Shown here piece by piece: positions 45,465 to 45,600 of a stretch of 45,600 bases of DNA. The DNA is from a virus. The notes under the pieces are model-generated. The model made no database searches. It had not been told where the DNA came from and saw nothing but the letters and a program-made list of their open reading frames with translations. Position numbers and translations under genes: made by a program. Location of the stretch: IMG/VR virus record IMGVR_UViG_3300005663_000081, positions 1 to 45,600 of that record; one strand, written 5' to 3'. Position 1 is the stretch's first letter. Each line of letters opens with the position of its first letter.

Positions 45465-45600
45465 CGACAGAAATAGACCCGAGATTATCAGCGACTCTGG
45501 GGCAGAAGATTCGCCCAACCCATGGTTATTATCGGCAGCCGGACGGGTGGATCACTTTTTCTGTCATTACACGGCTGGAAAAACTTAAGTACACGGAGAG
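45461..45600 (+). CDS. 5' part of conserved phage zinc-finger protein (continues at base 1)
   Basis: Starts at ATGA overlap. The N-terminus contains HGYYRQPDGWITFS and reaches the window edge in an open frame with 2 bases of a codon left. Adding base 1 completes that codon, and the frame runs on through GWESLDQYG to the stop at 658. Together they make one coherent protein, so the two window ends are adjacent in the genome. Confidence 0.85.
   Translation, partial: MTTEIDPRLSATLGQKIRPTHGYYRQPDGWITFSVITRLEKLKYTE

Noticed and set aside
1-45600. TGA reassigned to Trp throughout
   Set aside because: TGA closes most genes here in ATGA or TGATG overlaps, and TGG is used freely for Trp; only three genes have internal TGA.
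1-45600. CRISPR array, attachment site or integrase
   Set aside because: No regularly spaced repeats, no recombinase motif and no tRNA-end duplication seen by eye.

Overview
The window looks like one complete genome of an uncultured short-tailed (podovirus-like) bacteriophage. It carries a terminase, portal, scaffold, HK97-type capsid, neck and tail proteins, two tRNAs and many tiny genes in stop-start overlap. It has no ribosomal or host housekeeping genes. The two window ends join in frame inside one gene (45461 to 45600, then 1 to 658), so the 45.6 kb is probably circular or circularly permuted. The host cannot be fixed from sequence. Several genes have a -10 box exactly 6 nt before ATG (leaderless mRNAs), and the IS1595-type element resembles ones I associate with Chloroflexota. 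A Chloroflexota-like host is therefore a guess only.

Layout. (1) Late genes run rightward from 31599, through the junction, to 13568: small terminase; a run of micro-genes (zinc ribbons, one-helix membrane peptides); tRNA-Thr and tRNA-Gly; terminator; large terminase; portal; virion-associated proteins; a long internal-virion-type protein; scaffold; capsid; then head, neck, fibre, collagen-like, LamG and beta-propeller proteins. (2) Early or middle genes run leftward from about 27369 to 13534: dozens of small proteins, a possible single-strand-binding-like protein, a MazG-like protein, two DNA methyltransferases flanking a radical SAM enzyme, a RusA resolvase and several HNH endonucleases. 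(3) Between them (27534-30712) lie a rightward leaderless promoter, a zinc-ribbon gene with a pseudoknotted terminator, two related structured RNA domains of no family I recognise, micro-genes, and an IS1595-family element with two passenger genes.

Most notable: a pair of covarying structured RNAs near 28.0 and 28.4 kb; free-standing HNH genes sitting at or near gene starts with a diverged second copy of the target segment on the other side; a recurrent TANNNT-N6-ATG promoter; three compact genes each broken by one in-frame TGA; a capsid gene whose apparent start codon is ATC; and a radical SAM gene fused by overlaps to two DNA methyltransferase genes. I recognise no polymerase, helicase, primase, integrase, tape measure or endolysin.
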